This document shows positions 10,870 through 21,753 of a stretch of 64,000 bases of DNA, piece after piece. Source of the stretch: Gordius sp. MW1 (Eukaryota > Nematomorpha > Gordioida > Gordea > Gordiidae); NCBI GenBank assembly GCA_964036665.1, contig OZ038529.1, positions 4,464,001 to 4,528,000 of the forward strand. Direction: 5' to 3'. The translations under genes were made by a program, and so were the position numbers. Numbering within the stretch: the first letter of the stretch is position 1; each line of letters begins with the position of its first letter. The notes beneath the pieces were generated by a model, which had not been told where the DNA came from, made no database searches, and saw only the letters and a program-made list of their open reading frames with translations.

Positions 10870-12657
10870 ATGCAACAACCTCTTCTTCCTCTTCTTTCTA
10901 TGACTGTTTGTCACTTAGGCTAGTGGTCAGTCCTTTCAGCATTCGTTTCCATTTGTCTCTATATTTACATAGAACTTTCTTTATCTTGTGGACTTTCATA
11001 TCGTGCCGTATTTTATGGATACAGGTAAGCTTGGGTCTTCCTCTCCTTCGTTTTCCTGCGAAATTTACTATCTAATTTTATTTCCGACGTACCTATCGTC
11101 CCTTCTTTCGACATGGCCATACCATCTTAGCCTGGTTGTTAGGAGCTTTATCGTAATAGATGTAGTACGCAAAATTCTTATCATTTCTTCATTTCGCTTA
11201 TGTTCCTTTTGGCTTATTCCTAGCACCCATCTTAGATTCTCATCTCCATGGGCCACGCTGCTCTTCCCTTTTGCGTATAGCCCATGATTCCGAGCTAGAG
11301 CTGTTGGCTGTATTATTTATTCATACTGTGCACCTTTTAGTCTTATTGGGATGTTTTTGTCACACAGCACGCCTGTCAAGTCCCTCCATTTGAGCCATCC
11401 GTTATCCTTGCTTGGATTTCTTTATCCATACGACCATCCGATTGAAGTGTTTATCCTAAATATTTGAAGGAATACACGCTTGTAAGTTGCCAAACGCCTT
11501 AAGTTAAGGATGCACTTAGCTGATTTTCATCTGGTTTAAATTTTGTCTTTATTTATTCTGTTAGTTCTTTCGATTTATCATGACACTTTCTTCTTTTGCA
11601 TTTACCCATCTATTTATAGTATTCCCTAATTTTTGTTCATCTTTACCACAGAGGATAATATAGCCTGCAAAGATTATTCCCAAGGAGCTTCCTCGCCCAA
11701 ATCCTTGGTAATATTTCCATTATCATTATGAATAGGAAGGAACTAAGAGCTGAACCTTGATGGACTAAAGTGTTAATGGAAAAGCCCTTTGTGGTCCCCA
11801 CCGCTGTTCTAACGTCCGCTCTATTTCCTTTGTACATATCTTTTATTGCTCTGACGTATAATTCTGGCACATTGTTTTATTTAAGACATTTCCACACTAA
11901 AGTACGAGGAACTTTATCGAACGCTTTTTATAGATCGATCAAACACATGTGCAAATCCTCCTCCCTTTTCTAAACCGTTCCATTAATCGTCTAATACTGT
12001 TTAGGGCGTCTGCTGTAGACCTTTCCGGCATAAATCCGAATAGGTTATCTCGAATTTGAACTAAACTCCGAAGCCGTTTTTCGGTCACTTTTTCCCAAAC
12101 CTTGAAAGTGTGACTTATCCCTCTGTAATTGTTACAATCTTGAATGTCCCCTTTCATTGTAGCTATCCCTCCACTCGTTAGGCATTTGACCCGTTTTTAA
12201 GATGTTAAAAAGTTTGGCGATGAATTTTGCACCAGTATTACCTAACGCCTTAAAGCCCTCTATCTGGTCCAAGAGCTTTTCCTGACTTTAGTTTACCCAT
12301 AGCAACTTTGACATCCGTTTCCGTGATCCAGTCCGCTGTGTTTAATTCTCCTATTGTATTTTCCTGGTTAATGTCTTGGACTACAGGCCCCCTACAGGCC
12401 CCTTTTCAATTGATAAATCCCTATAGTCGTACCATCTTTGTAGTATATGGCTGTCGTGTGTTATTATTTCTCCCTTTTGTCCCTTGATTAGCCGGCATTC
12501 TAGGTAATCTTTAGAATTTCGGGCCCTTGACTTTGCGATTTTGTAGATCAATCTTTCTCCTTCCTTTGAGTTTAGTTTTACATTTGTATCGTCGTACACC
12601 TTGTTTTTAGCCTTTGCTACAAATTTTTTAGCCGATCACGAATTTTTTTAACTAATG
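10870..12657 (-). pseudogene. Degraded RTE-like LINE, reverse-transcriptase part
   Basis: Broken open frames on the minus strand read, from 5' to 3': 12599-12381 (pre-RT segment with KLNSKEGERLIYKIAKSRAR), 12157-11939 (DIQDCNNYRGIS and FGFMPERSTADALNSIRRL), 11870-11643 (YVRAIKDMYKG, VHQGSALS) and 11256-11068 (RLRWYGHVERRDD, the typical tail). The order and motifs match RTE-clade LINE reverse transcriptases. Several frameshifts and stops separate the pieces. The Y-A-D-D core is not readable. The 3' end near 10870 is GAA-rich, like the 3' end of the younger RTE copy at 48926. It is a dead copy. Confidence 0.85.
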
Positions 12658-13960
12658 CACATAGACCTAACTAGGATTTCCTCAAGGGGGGGTATTAAAT
12701 TTTCAAGGTTATTTTTTTGTAACTATTTTTTTGGATAAAAATGTTTTTTTCCTAAAAGTTTAAAGTGAAAATAGAGTAAAAATAATAAAATACTAAAAGT
12801 AAAATTTCAACAAATATCTATTTTTATTAAATATACAATCTAAAAATTATATAAATTGACAACCAATCGACGATTTTAGATAAAAACGCATTTACAACAT
12901 CTTCAGTTTCAGGGATTTATAAATATCAGTAATATCTGTGTGCAAATATAAAAAAAAATTATCAATGGGGGGGGGGGGGTTCTAGCCCGAGAACCACCCC
13001 CTCTCTACGCCAATGCATTTCTAAGGCTGCGAGACTTGAAACCTTTAGACAGTCTCCTTAAAACTGAAGCATAAAGAAAATGCTAGAAATAGCCAGTAGG
13101 ATTTTTAACAAAAAAAAATAAGTAATGAAAGCTTACAATTATAATAGTAATAAAATGTTCAGAGCCCACTATTTTTGCTCTAACTTTCTGCATATCTACA
13201 CTACAGTAATGTGAATCATCTCAATTTAAGTATCCAAAATGTTGTGGTTTGTGGTTACAATGCGAGAAACTAGCTAGCACAGAACTTCACCCGAACAAAA
13301 TAGATTCGGTACAAGACAAGAACGCTTTAAATCATTTGTTAGAGAACATCTTGCATATAAATTTCTTAAAGCAAGTCAAATTAACTCGTTGTATTTATAA
13401 CCCATTACGCTCTCAGCTGGCAGTTTTATGAATAACTTTGGCTCTATATTGCACTAATTAGCACTAATGGTCCCTATTGTCACTTATTTATTTTATCTTA
13501 TTTTTAGTTTTTTCTTCCTTCGGTTATCTGCTTAAGTCCTTTAAAGTTGGCCAATAATGCTATGTTGAAGTTTTTTTGAATCATCTATTATTACCATTGC
13601 GAAAGTTAGGAAAATACTTAAAACAAAACGAAATGGGTGAAATAAAAAAAATGAACAATTCTGATATAAAATCATTAAGAATATCTTCCAACAGTGGCTA
13701 TGAATACACAAACGTTATGAAATAATGTTTGAAAATAAAAATATTACGTCAGCGACCCAATCTATAAAATGCTAGAACATAAAAGGGCTTTGTATTTGTT
13801 GACTCTGCGGCCTTTTGTTGTGGTTAATGGGGGCAATTAGTCGTTATAAATAAAGTCCAATTTAAGGGAGGCCATTCCCTTCAAAGAGTCTATAAATAAA
13901 TATATATTAGAAAGTTAATAACTGAAAAATCATTAATTAAAAAATCCAAAAAAGAAAAAA
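12658..13960. other. Transposon-derived and AT-rich spacer
   Basis: It contains a G-tract/C-tract MITE remnant at about 12966-13014 (TGGGGGGGGGGGGTT...CTCTCTACGCCAATG), otherwise AT-rich sequence. A 60-codon open frame at 13249-13431 has no recognisable features, and I do not call it a gene. Confidence 0.4.
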
Positions 13961-14559
13961 TCTATATATATAAAAATAAATGTAACTCCGTTTTCTTTGT
14001 CCTCTAATAACTCCTAAAGTTCTCTATCGATTGCCACCAAATTTGGCCAGATTATTAACTTAGCATCCTAGATGGTTTATATATACTTTTTATCGACCAG
14101 CGACAGCTGTAACCCTGTTTTTTGGTAGTGCTTAGGGCCATCTAGGGGACGAGAGATACAACGTTTTTATTTTTAGTTTTATTTATCGTTATGGTGCTAC
14201 TTATTGCCTTAAAAAGTTTTTCCACTATTGCTTTGTCGTTTTGTCTCAATTTTTTACTCAACTACGCCCGTTTTTTTACAATATATAAGCCTGTGACAAA
14301 TAGATATTCTCAACACCCTAAAAAATCACCATTTACTTAAATAAAAATAACTCGCGCTTTTCAAACATTCTCACGTTTTGTTCTTTTTTTGTATTTTGGG
14401 AAGTTCGGTTATTAATATTACAAGTACAAAAACAACACTTTAACGTTAAGATGATCGATGCAGACAATAGTTAACCGAATAATTTAAAATGCAATGCTAT
14501 GTGCTATTATTCATACAAATAGTGCTCCGAGAGCACAAAGAAAATCATATTTTAAAATG

Positions 14560-15990
14560 CCGTCAATTATTCCATCAATATGTATGCCAAATCGGCTCTA
14601 TAATCGTTTAACTTAGACCAAACTACGCTCGAATATGTTGAATTGCGAGATGCAGTTCTTAACGACGCTAATACAATCAACGTTAGGAAACTAACCATCG
14701 GAAGTCCGCATCATATGCATGAATATACCCAAGATTCAATTGTGTATTTTCCTTACTAAGGTCTTCCAGACCTATTCGTTATATTTACAAGCAATCCTGC
14801 TTGGCACAACTTACAGAAGCTCTTAATTTATGGCCAATCAACAGTCGATAAACATGACGTCACAGCACGTGTTTTCGCCAGAAATTTAAATCAATGATTA
14901 ATCTCATCGTTTAGCATAGGTATTTGGCTCTATTTGTTGCTGGATGTACTTTATGGAATGGCAAAAGGGAGATTTACCGCATGCACATATACACATCTGG
15001 CTATATAACAAGATCATTTCCGTAGTCGACGATGTAGATAAGGATTTTAAGTAATTGTTACAAAACAAACACGGCCCTTGCGGAACACTCAATTTAGAAT
15101 CGCATGCCTGTTAGACGGTGAATGCTCAAAGCGATACCCTCGAAGCCTGGTATGCAACACAATTACGGGTAGTTATGGATATCCTTTGTGCAAAAGAGCA
15201 TCAAGAAAAGATGGTGTTAACGTGGCAACCATTCAACTTCAGAACGCAATCGTTGAGGCGAGCGCTGGGTTGTTCCATTTTATCCTTTGTTATTAAAATT
15301 ACAAAGCGCATATTAACTATGAATATTGTAACTCGGTTAAATCTATCAAATACATTTGTAAGATGTTAATTGGCAGTTCTACCGTTCAACCAGATAGCAC
15401 TGCGAATATAGCGAGCCTTCACACCGATGTCAGCTGATATACTTAAGCTGCAATGAAGCTATACGGCGTATTCTATCCTTTCCTATGCATGAATTAGTCC
15501 TGCTGTGGTTTACTTAGCTGTACATCTAGAATGGACGACGCGCTTATTTTACAAACGTAAATGTCAAACAAATAGCCTTAAATCCCCCAGATACAACGTT
15601 AACGTCTTTCTTCAAGCTATGTCAGCAATGATTTTGCGCAAGCCATCCTGCGAAGTGCTTCGTATTACACTGGAATACGCGCAGCAGATCTTCAACGTCG
15701 TAAATTTGGAAATCGAATCGTCGGACGGCCTGACATATTAAAAGATAATAAGATAGGCTGACTATACACTATTCATCGCAATCAAAATGAATGTTTCTTT
15801 TTTCGCATGCTTTTAGTTAACGTCGGCGGTCCAACGAAAAGTCGTCAACGGCGTTGCACATTCAACAGTGCATGCCAGATGTATTATAACATGATAACCA
15901 TTGGGATGAATGCATTAGTGACCCGTGTCATGCTTTACATCCAAAATAAATTCTTGCATTTCATCTATGATCTCCTGCTCTCCGTCATGT
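14560..15990 (+). pseudogene. Helitron Rep (HUH endonuclease)/helicase-like pseudogene
   Basis: Reading across frames on the plus strand recovers the Helitron Rep N-terminal region in order: SPHHMHEYTQDSIVYFPYY, then PDLFVIFTSNPAWHNLQKL and QSTVDKHDVTARVFR (about 14700-14880), then WMYFMEWQKGDLPHAHIHIW (about 14940-15000). The last includes the HUH-type metal-binding His pair. HGPCGTL, CSKRYPRSLVCNTITG and VNVATIQLQ follow. At 15450-15750 come fragments RRILSFPMHE, NVKQIALNPPDTTLT and LLLVNVGGPT. Several frameshifts and stops break it, and no helicase Walker motifs are readable downstream. It is non-functional. Confidence 0.88.
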
Positions 15991-16495
15991 CCTACTAATT
16001 TATGGAGTAAATATAAAGCGTACATGCATTAAATGCTACAACAACTATATAATCATGCTTGAAGATTTATGCTACAACAATTTGCCTCAATTGGTTATGC
16101 CTGCATTAAATCGATCTGCTGCTCTCCATTCGATGTAGATTTACATTGTGAACAAAATCTTAAACAAAATGATCTTTTACCTTATGTGGGATCTAATGTT
16201 CCATAGCTTTCGCTGCAACAAATAGCCTTTTGCGATAAGATTTTGCTTGCTGTTATTATTTTTATTCATATTTAATTTTTCGCTTTCACTATACTCGCCC
16301 TTTATTTAACTAAATTTGAAGGTGATTTTTTAATATCTCTTCATTTTAATATTATAGATTTTAGGCGATGACAATACACTATTATACACACTTTTCTAAA
16401 ATTTTTCTCTTGTCGAACATCATTGACTTTTCATGTTTTTAACTTATACACTTTTGTCACCCAATTATGCATATGATCGCTAAATATCGCACTTA

Positions 16496-17961
16496 TCTTA
16501 TATATAAAAATGAAACTATGTATGTGTGTTTGTATGTATGTTTGTGTGTATGCCACCACCAAATTTAGAAAACTACTAGACCGATTTGGCTCAAAATTTC
16601 ACAGTTTATTTCCCATACTCCGGAGCATGTTTTAAGATTTGTTCGAGCCAAATCGGTCCAGTAGTTTTTGAGGGGTCACGTTTTTTTGTTTTATACGTTG
16701 TTTTATACGTTTTAGCACTTAATAATGACGTCATATGACGTATAGTATATGAAGCTTAAATGTTTTATTGCTGCATAAAAATGTTCTTTCATATTAAATC
16801 AGGTCAGACCCGTTACCATATGAATGAACCAGAGGAATATAAACATTAGATTCTACAAAGTATTTTATGTCATGGTTATGCGTTTATTTTGTAGAAGAAA
16901 CTTAAATTACATTTAAAACTCAGTGACATTTCTTTAAGGCTTATGCTAGACTTTACCATAAATAAATTGTTTGGCTTAATAAGTATTAATATGCTCTTCC
17001 CCAATATCTTATATATAAAAATGAAACTATGTATGTTTGTGTGTATGCCGCCACCAATTTTGGAAAACTACCAGACCGATTTGGCTCAAAATTCCACACT
17101 TTATTCCTGACACTCCGGAGCATGTTTAAGATTTGTTCGAGACAATTGGTCCAGTAGTTTTCGAGATATTTTGTTTTATACGTTTAATAAATCGTCAATC
17201 AAACGCAACCTCATGACGTACTGCGTATCTAAATGAAACTATGTGTGTGCACGTGCAGCATGCGTGTAGGTAGTGTTGTGATAAATGCAGTCATATGCTG
17301 TGGAAAATGGAAACTTTTTATGATTTAAAACATTAAATTACATGGGCGTACGCAGAGGGGGGGGGCTTTCAATACAAATAAATTATGTTTTGCACCCCCC
17401 CCCCCCAATTAGTCACTGCCCTTTCTTAATTAGCCACTGCCCCTCCCTAATTAGCCACTGCCAAAATTTTGGATAGTCGATGACCTTTTTTGCCCTCAGG
17501 TAAATTTTTGGTAAGGACAATTTTTGGATGTCGAGACCTTTTTTTTGCTCGCTAAAAATTTCTAAATTATTTTTTTTTGGTGTCAGGAAAATTTTTTTTA
17601 ATTCTGCCTCACCCTAATTCAAAACCTGCGTACGCCCATGTTAAATCAAAGTCATTTTTTTGCTTATTTTTCACGTCAATTATTATTATTATAGGACGGT
17701 CGTGTCCCCTCCTGCGTGATTATAAATATACATATTTTATGAAGATGAAAGAAAGAAATCCCTTTTAAGTGGCTAAATAAATTAAAGTGGGCCTGAGCCT
17801 TGGACCCTCTTTAACTATCTGTTTAAAGATTTTTGCATACTAAACACTTACCAATTATATTTGATATATTCTTAATCTATTGAAATTTATCTATAAGATG
17901 ATATATATTCTGCTAATACACCCGGGTAAATGGCAAAACAACGTTTGCCGGGTTCATCTAG
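16496..17961 (+). mobile_element. Non-autonomous Helitron, one or two nested 5' ends
   Basis: Two similar 5' ends begin A^TCTTATATATAAAAATGAAA at 16496 and 17007. Each contains an inverted pair, CCGATTTGGCTCAAAATT and a GAGCCAAATCGGTC-like arm, flanking a CTCCGGAG core. One 3' end, at 17961, has a short hairpin (CCCGG...GCCGGG) and then CTAG^T. Either 16496-17961 or 17007-17961 could be the mobilised unit; the extra 5' end may be a solo terminus. The same family occurs reversed at 59727-61291. Confidence 0.8.
17341..17640. mobile_element. CATGGGCGTA hAT-type MITE, 300 bp
   Basis: The ends are CATGGGCGTACGCAG and CTGCGTACGCCCATG. The flanks TTAAATTA and TTAAATCA are a 7-of-8 target duplication. 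The inside has long G and C tracts. It is inserted into the Helitron of 17007-17961. Confidence 0.88.
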
Positions 17962-18205
17962 TAACCTATAAAATTGAAAACTACCTAATAAGTATTTAAA
18001 ACAGTTATTAATCAATTTAATTTATTATGCCTTTTCCTATTATTAAGTTTAATAATATTATTGAATAATATAGCATTAAAATTTTTCACATCATAAACTC
18101 TCTTACAGACGACCCAAATTTTTTCATATATGTCCTATTAATACTTACTAATTATATTTAGCTGTAAGAACTAAGCCAAAGCAACGCTTGGCCGGGCACA
18201 GCTAG

Positions 18206-19450
18206 TAGACATTTAAAATCCTATAAGAAAACTGTTAGATTTAGAAAAATAAAAGGTTTATTATGGTGGAAAATGATAAATTTTGATCATGCCTTAAGTA
18301 ATTCAATTATAATGACTCAAATTAACTCAAGGGGTGGTATAGCCCCTCAGACAAGACATATAATGAAAAATAAGAAAATATGCCCTTACTCCTTAATACC
18401 AATCCTTAAAAAAAATCAAAACTGTGATAGCTTTTAAAGTTGGAATCAAAAAATGGCGCATTGTTCAAACAAACAGGTACTTTGCCTCCAAGGTTTTAAA
18501 TAAACAAATTATCATCAAAATTTAGCTTAGTTAATCATTATTGATTGATCAGTCAATTTGCTATGTATAATTTGTGAAATTTTTAAAAAAGTAATAAATC
18601 CTCAGAGGAAAAAGGATTTATTGACGTTAAAAGGGATTCTGATTTGTCAGGATGGCGAAGAATTTATTTGCCTTTTCAAAGTTTAAAATACTCAGAAAAT
18701 TTTTATTTATTGAACTATCCCCGATACTAAATACTCAATAAGATTTATGTATTTGATTTGAATAAAAGTCCGCGAGTGATTGTTCCGCGAAAAATATATT
18801 AATTTCTCTTTTATTCGCGTTTACATTTTTTCCGAATAATTATTACTCAAAAAAAATATCATGAGTAAAAGAGGCAATCAAAAAACGTTAATCTATTTTT
18901 ATCTCTAAGATACTAACAATCGTGAATCATCATAAACGGGAGTAAAATTTACGCGTATATGTGTATGTGTGTGGGGGGGACGAATTTATAATTTTTTGGA
19001 TAGCTCACACGTAAGGGGGTGAGGCGTAAGGGGGTGGAGGATACCACAAAAGGCATAGAATTATATATTTTGTCAAATTATTTAATGCTTTCATCTATAG
19101 TTGAAATAAATATTTTACCCAAGTGATACGGTTACTAATACCGATAACACTATTTAAAATATGTTTATGTTCTGCACATTTTTAACTATTTCCATTTCAA
19201 TTTTTTTCAACTAGCATAAGTTTTTTATTAACTTACTAGAAATTTTTGAAAAGAAATATTAGAATTTAAATAAATGAATAGTATTTAGTTTTTGTATACA
19301 TTTCTTAGACATGGCGGATTACACCCTTACTCAATAGTTATCAGCCGTTTTTCTATATATTGTTAGTAAATGCATATCTATTAGTTTACCTTTACATAAA
19401 CTAGGGGGTTTTATTGATGGCTTGTTGGATTAATAAAAGATGTGGGAGGA
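18206..19450. other. AT-rich spacer with weak repeat similarity
   Basis: No gene. Words near 18770-18860 (CCGCGAGTGATTG, ATGAGTAAAAGAGG) echo 10140-10330 and suggest a dispersed element. A GT-rich run occurs near 18960. Confidence 0.35.
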
Positions 19451-19454
19451 AAGG

Positions 19455-20373
19455 GGCTCCTATATTATGGTCCGCTTGTGACCATTATCAAGAAGAAAAT
19501 ATAGAGAAAAGGGGTATTTTAAAATAAAATTTAACATTTAGAATTGTTAGCCATTTCATAAATGTTAGAGTTGTTAAATTGCTTGAGTGAGCAATGCTGA
19601 CTATGTGCTTTGCTCGAGCACACACACTAAGTTGTTTAAAATCGCGTATGGCACAATCTGTGCCTGCTAGTCTGTGCACTAGGCAGAAGGGTAGCATATA
19701 GCAATGTTCGAGAGGCGCTGTTGAAGCAGCAAAATCTGTTAAAGCAATTAGCAGATTGCCCAAACATAATCTCGAGCAGATAACAGATTTATTAGAAGCA
19801 ATTGCTGCAAGCTAGTAACTTTAAAAATACATTTTATGTCATATAAATTAAAAACTTTGCCCACCCCCTCTCTCCTACCGGCCTTCTACCCCCGATTTGC
19901 CCCACTTCTTCAACTCTCTCCATGAAGAGGGGGAATTCGCTCCCCTTCCTCCACTCTCTCCCTCCCCCAAAGGGGCCCCGGGTGAGGGAGAGGGTGGACA
20001 AAGAGGGGCATATTGGGGGCAGGGCGGTAGGGGGGAGAGGGGGGAGCAAGGGGGAGGGTTAAGTTATTAATTTATTTATGATATATAACATAAGCAGATT
20101 TTTAAATTTACTAACTCGTAGCAATTGCTTCTAATAAATATGCTAGCTCGAATTTCTACACGGGCAATCTGTCATAGTTAGAACAGATTTCGCTTCTTAG
20201 ACTTAACCTCCTGAGCATTTTTATATGCTACTGTTCTGCTTAGTGCACTAAGTAGCAACAGATTGTGCTATAGGTAGATGTGTTAAAGCGCGTCATTTTA
20301 GAGCAGCGCTTTAAAAGGAGTAGGCAGACTAAGTGACCACGCCATTATAAAGGTCCATCGTAAGACGCGCATC
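19455..20373. repeat. Large imperfect palindrome (foldback element), about 0.9 kb
   Basis: The left arm 19455-19830 matches the reverse complement of about 20090-20373. Examples are GCAATTGCTTCTAATAAAT, GGCACAGATTGTG versus CAACAGATTGTGC, and TATTATGG...GTGACC versus GTGACC...CCATTATA. The central 19855-20055 is itself a CT/GA-rich palindrome (CCCCCTCTCTCCTACCGG versus GCGGTAGGGGGGAGAGGGGG) around a GGGGCCCC turn. The arms are clearly diverged. It may be a foldback transposon; I see no transposase and could not identify target duplications. Confidence 0.7.
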
Positions 20374-20794
20374 GCTAGTGTAAGGTCCATTTTTTTTCTA
20401 ATTACCTCCTCCATGATACTAAATTGTATAAATATGGGGGGAGCGCTCTCGTTTTTATAGAACCGCCACATGTGCTATATTCTATAGTATATTAACCATC
20501 ACATTGATGAAACAAATAAGGCATGAGAAGGAGGGGGTACTTTGTACTATTTACTTTTTTTTACATTATATAGCAACACTTTGGAAATAAATCTTTATTT
20601 GATTCTATATTTTGAATTGTCTAACCTACACCTATGGCATGAATACCTCGCCACTAGTTGTAATGCAGTTGATGGTTAGTTTAATAATATTTATTCGTTT
20701 AGTTAATAACACTTACAATTAATTTATCGGAAATGAAACAAGGATAATTATAATAAAAGATTTAAAAATTAATTACCAAATCAGGATATTTGCG

Positions 20795-20985
20795 CAATCT
20801 GCTAAGAAATAATTACATAAGAACGCTAGTGCCAACAGTATCTGAGGTGTAATGTCCGAACCTGCTAATATAAACATCCTATTAAATGTCAATCTGCTGA
20901 GAAATAATTACATAAGAACGCTAGTCCCAACAGGTATCTGAAGTGTAATGTCCGGTACCTTCTATTGTTAACATCTTAGTAAATG
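20795..20985. repeat. Tandem duplication, about 95-bp unit, two copies
   Basis: The unit starts AATCTGCT(A/G)AGAAATAATTA and includes GTGTAATGTCC. Copies lie at about 20795-20889 and 20890-20985, with about ten differences. Confidence 0.8.
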
Positions 20986-20989
20986 TTAT

Positions 20990-21753
20990 TGTTTTATACT
21001 TAACCAAATGGCACAAACAATTAAATTATAGCATAAATTGACAGGCAAGTTTCTATAAACGAAAGGTATATAAATCTGTAATTAAGTAGGATTAATTACC
21101 TTTTTTATGCTGAACCCCTTTTTAAATAGTCAAGACGATATAATATCTATTAGATAGCTTAGATTATTATTATACTTGACTGCACGCACAACAGCACACA
21201 CCGTGTTGATGTTGATAATAACAACTAGCTAATACCCCTAAGCATATAATGGTCCATACTAGGGTCTCTATGAACAAATAATAGACTAGTGGTTGGGTTT
21301 ATAACACACCCACACTGAATGCCTTTACAAGAAAAGGAGACTAACAGTGTAGGGGTGGCTCTTTATATTAAATATACCACCTCAACAGACCGTAGGGCGC
21401 GCTCTCTAGCGCCCATCGCAACACTAGCTGTGGAGGTGAAGCAAGTGAGCAATTTAACAACTCTTATTGTTTTAGCTTTTATAATGATATGTTGAATAAA
21501 GAATTGCTTATAAATCTTAAAACAATTAATTTGATATTTTTGCTTTTATAAGCATAAATAAATAATTAACTCATAAAGTTGTAGCATTTATAAAAAATTT
21601 AATCTATACTTGAGTGTAGTTTCAACCCTTTTAATATTAATTAATTTAGGGAGGCTTTCACAATGCGACATAAATATATAATTTATTTTCATCTAAATTA
21701 ATTTTTAAAATAAATTTTATTCATCATAATGTATAAACTTAAAACATTAATCT
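20990..21753. other. Spacer downstream of the Ig gene
   Basis: AT-rich except for a moderately GC-rich stretch at 21180-21430. No open frame is supported. It would contain the 3' UTR of the Ig gene at its right end. Confidence 0.35.

Larger units (their letters stand above)
13961..18205 (+). mobile_element. Old Helitron (rolling-circle transposon) with nested copies
   Basis: The 5' end at 13961 is TCTATATATATAAAAATAAA, preceded by A. It is followed by the typical Helitron terminal text about unmatched CCACCAAATTTGG. A decayed Rep/helicase gene lies inside. The 3' end at 18205 reads AACGCTTGGCCGGGCACAG then CTAG followed by T, the canonical CTAG^T Helitron end. Pairing this 5' end with this 3' end is an inference; the alternative 3' end at 17961 belongs better to the nested TCTTATATATAAAAATGAAA copies. 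Helitrons make no target duplication; insertion between A and T fits here. Confidence 0.75.

Noticed and set aside
21180-21430. Possible LTR (TGTTG...CAACA-like words, moderate GC)
   Set aside because: No second copy, primer-binding site or polypurine tract was found.
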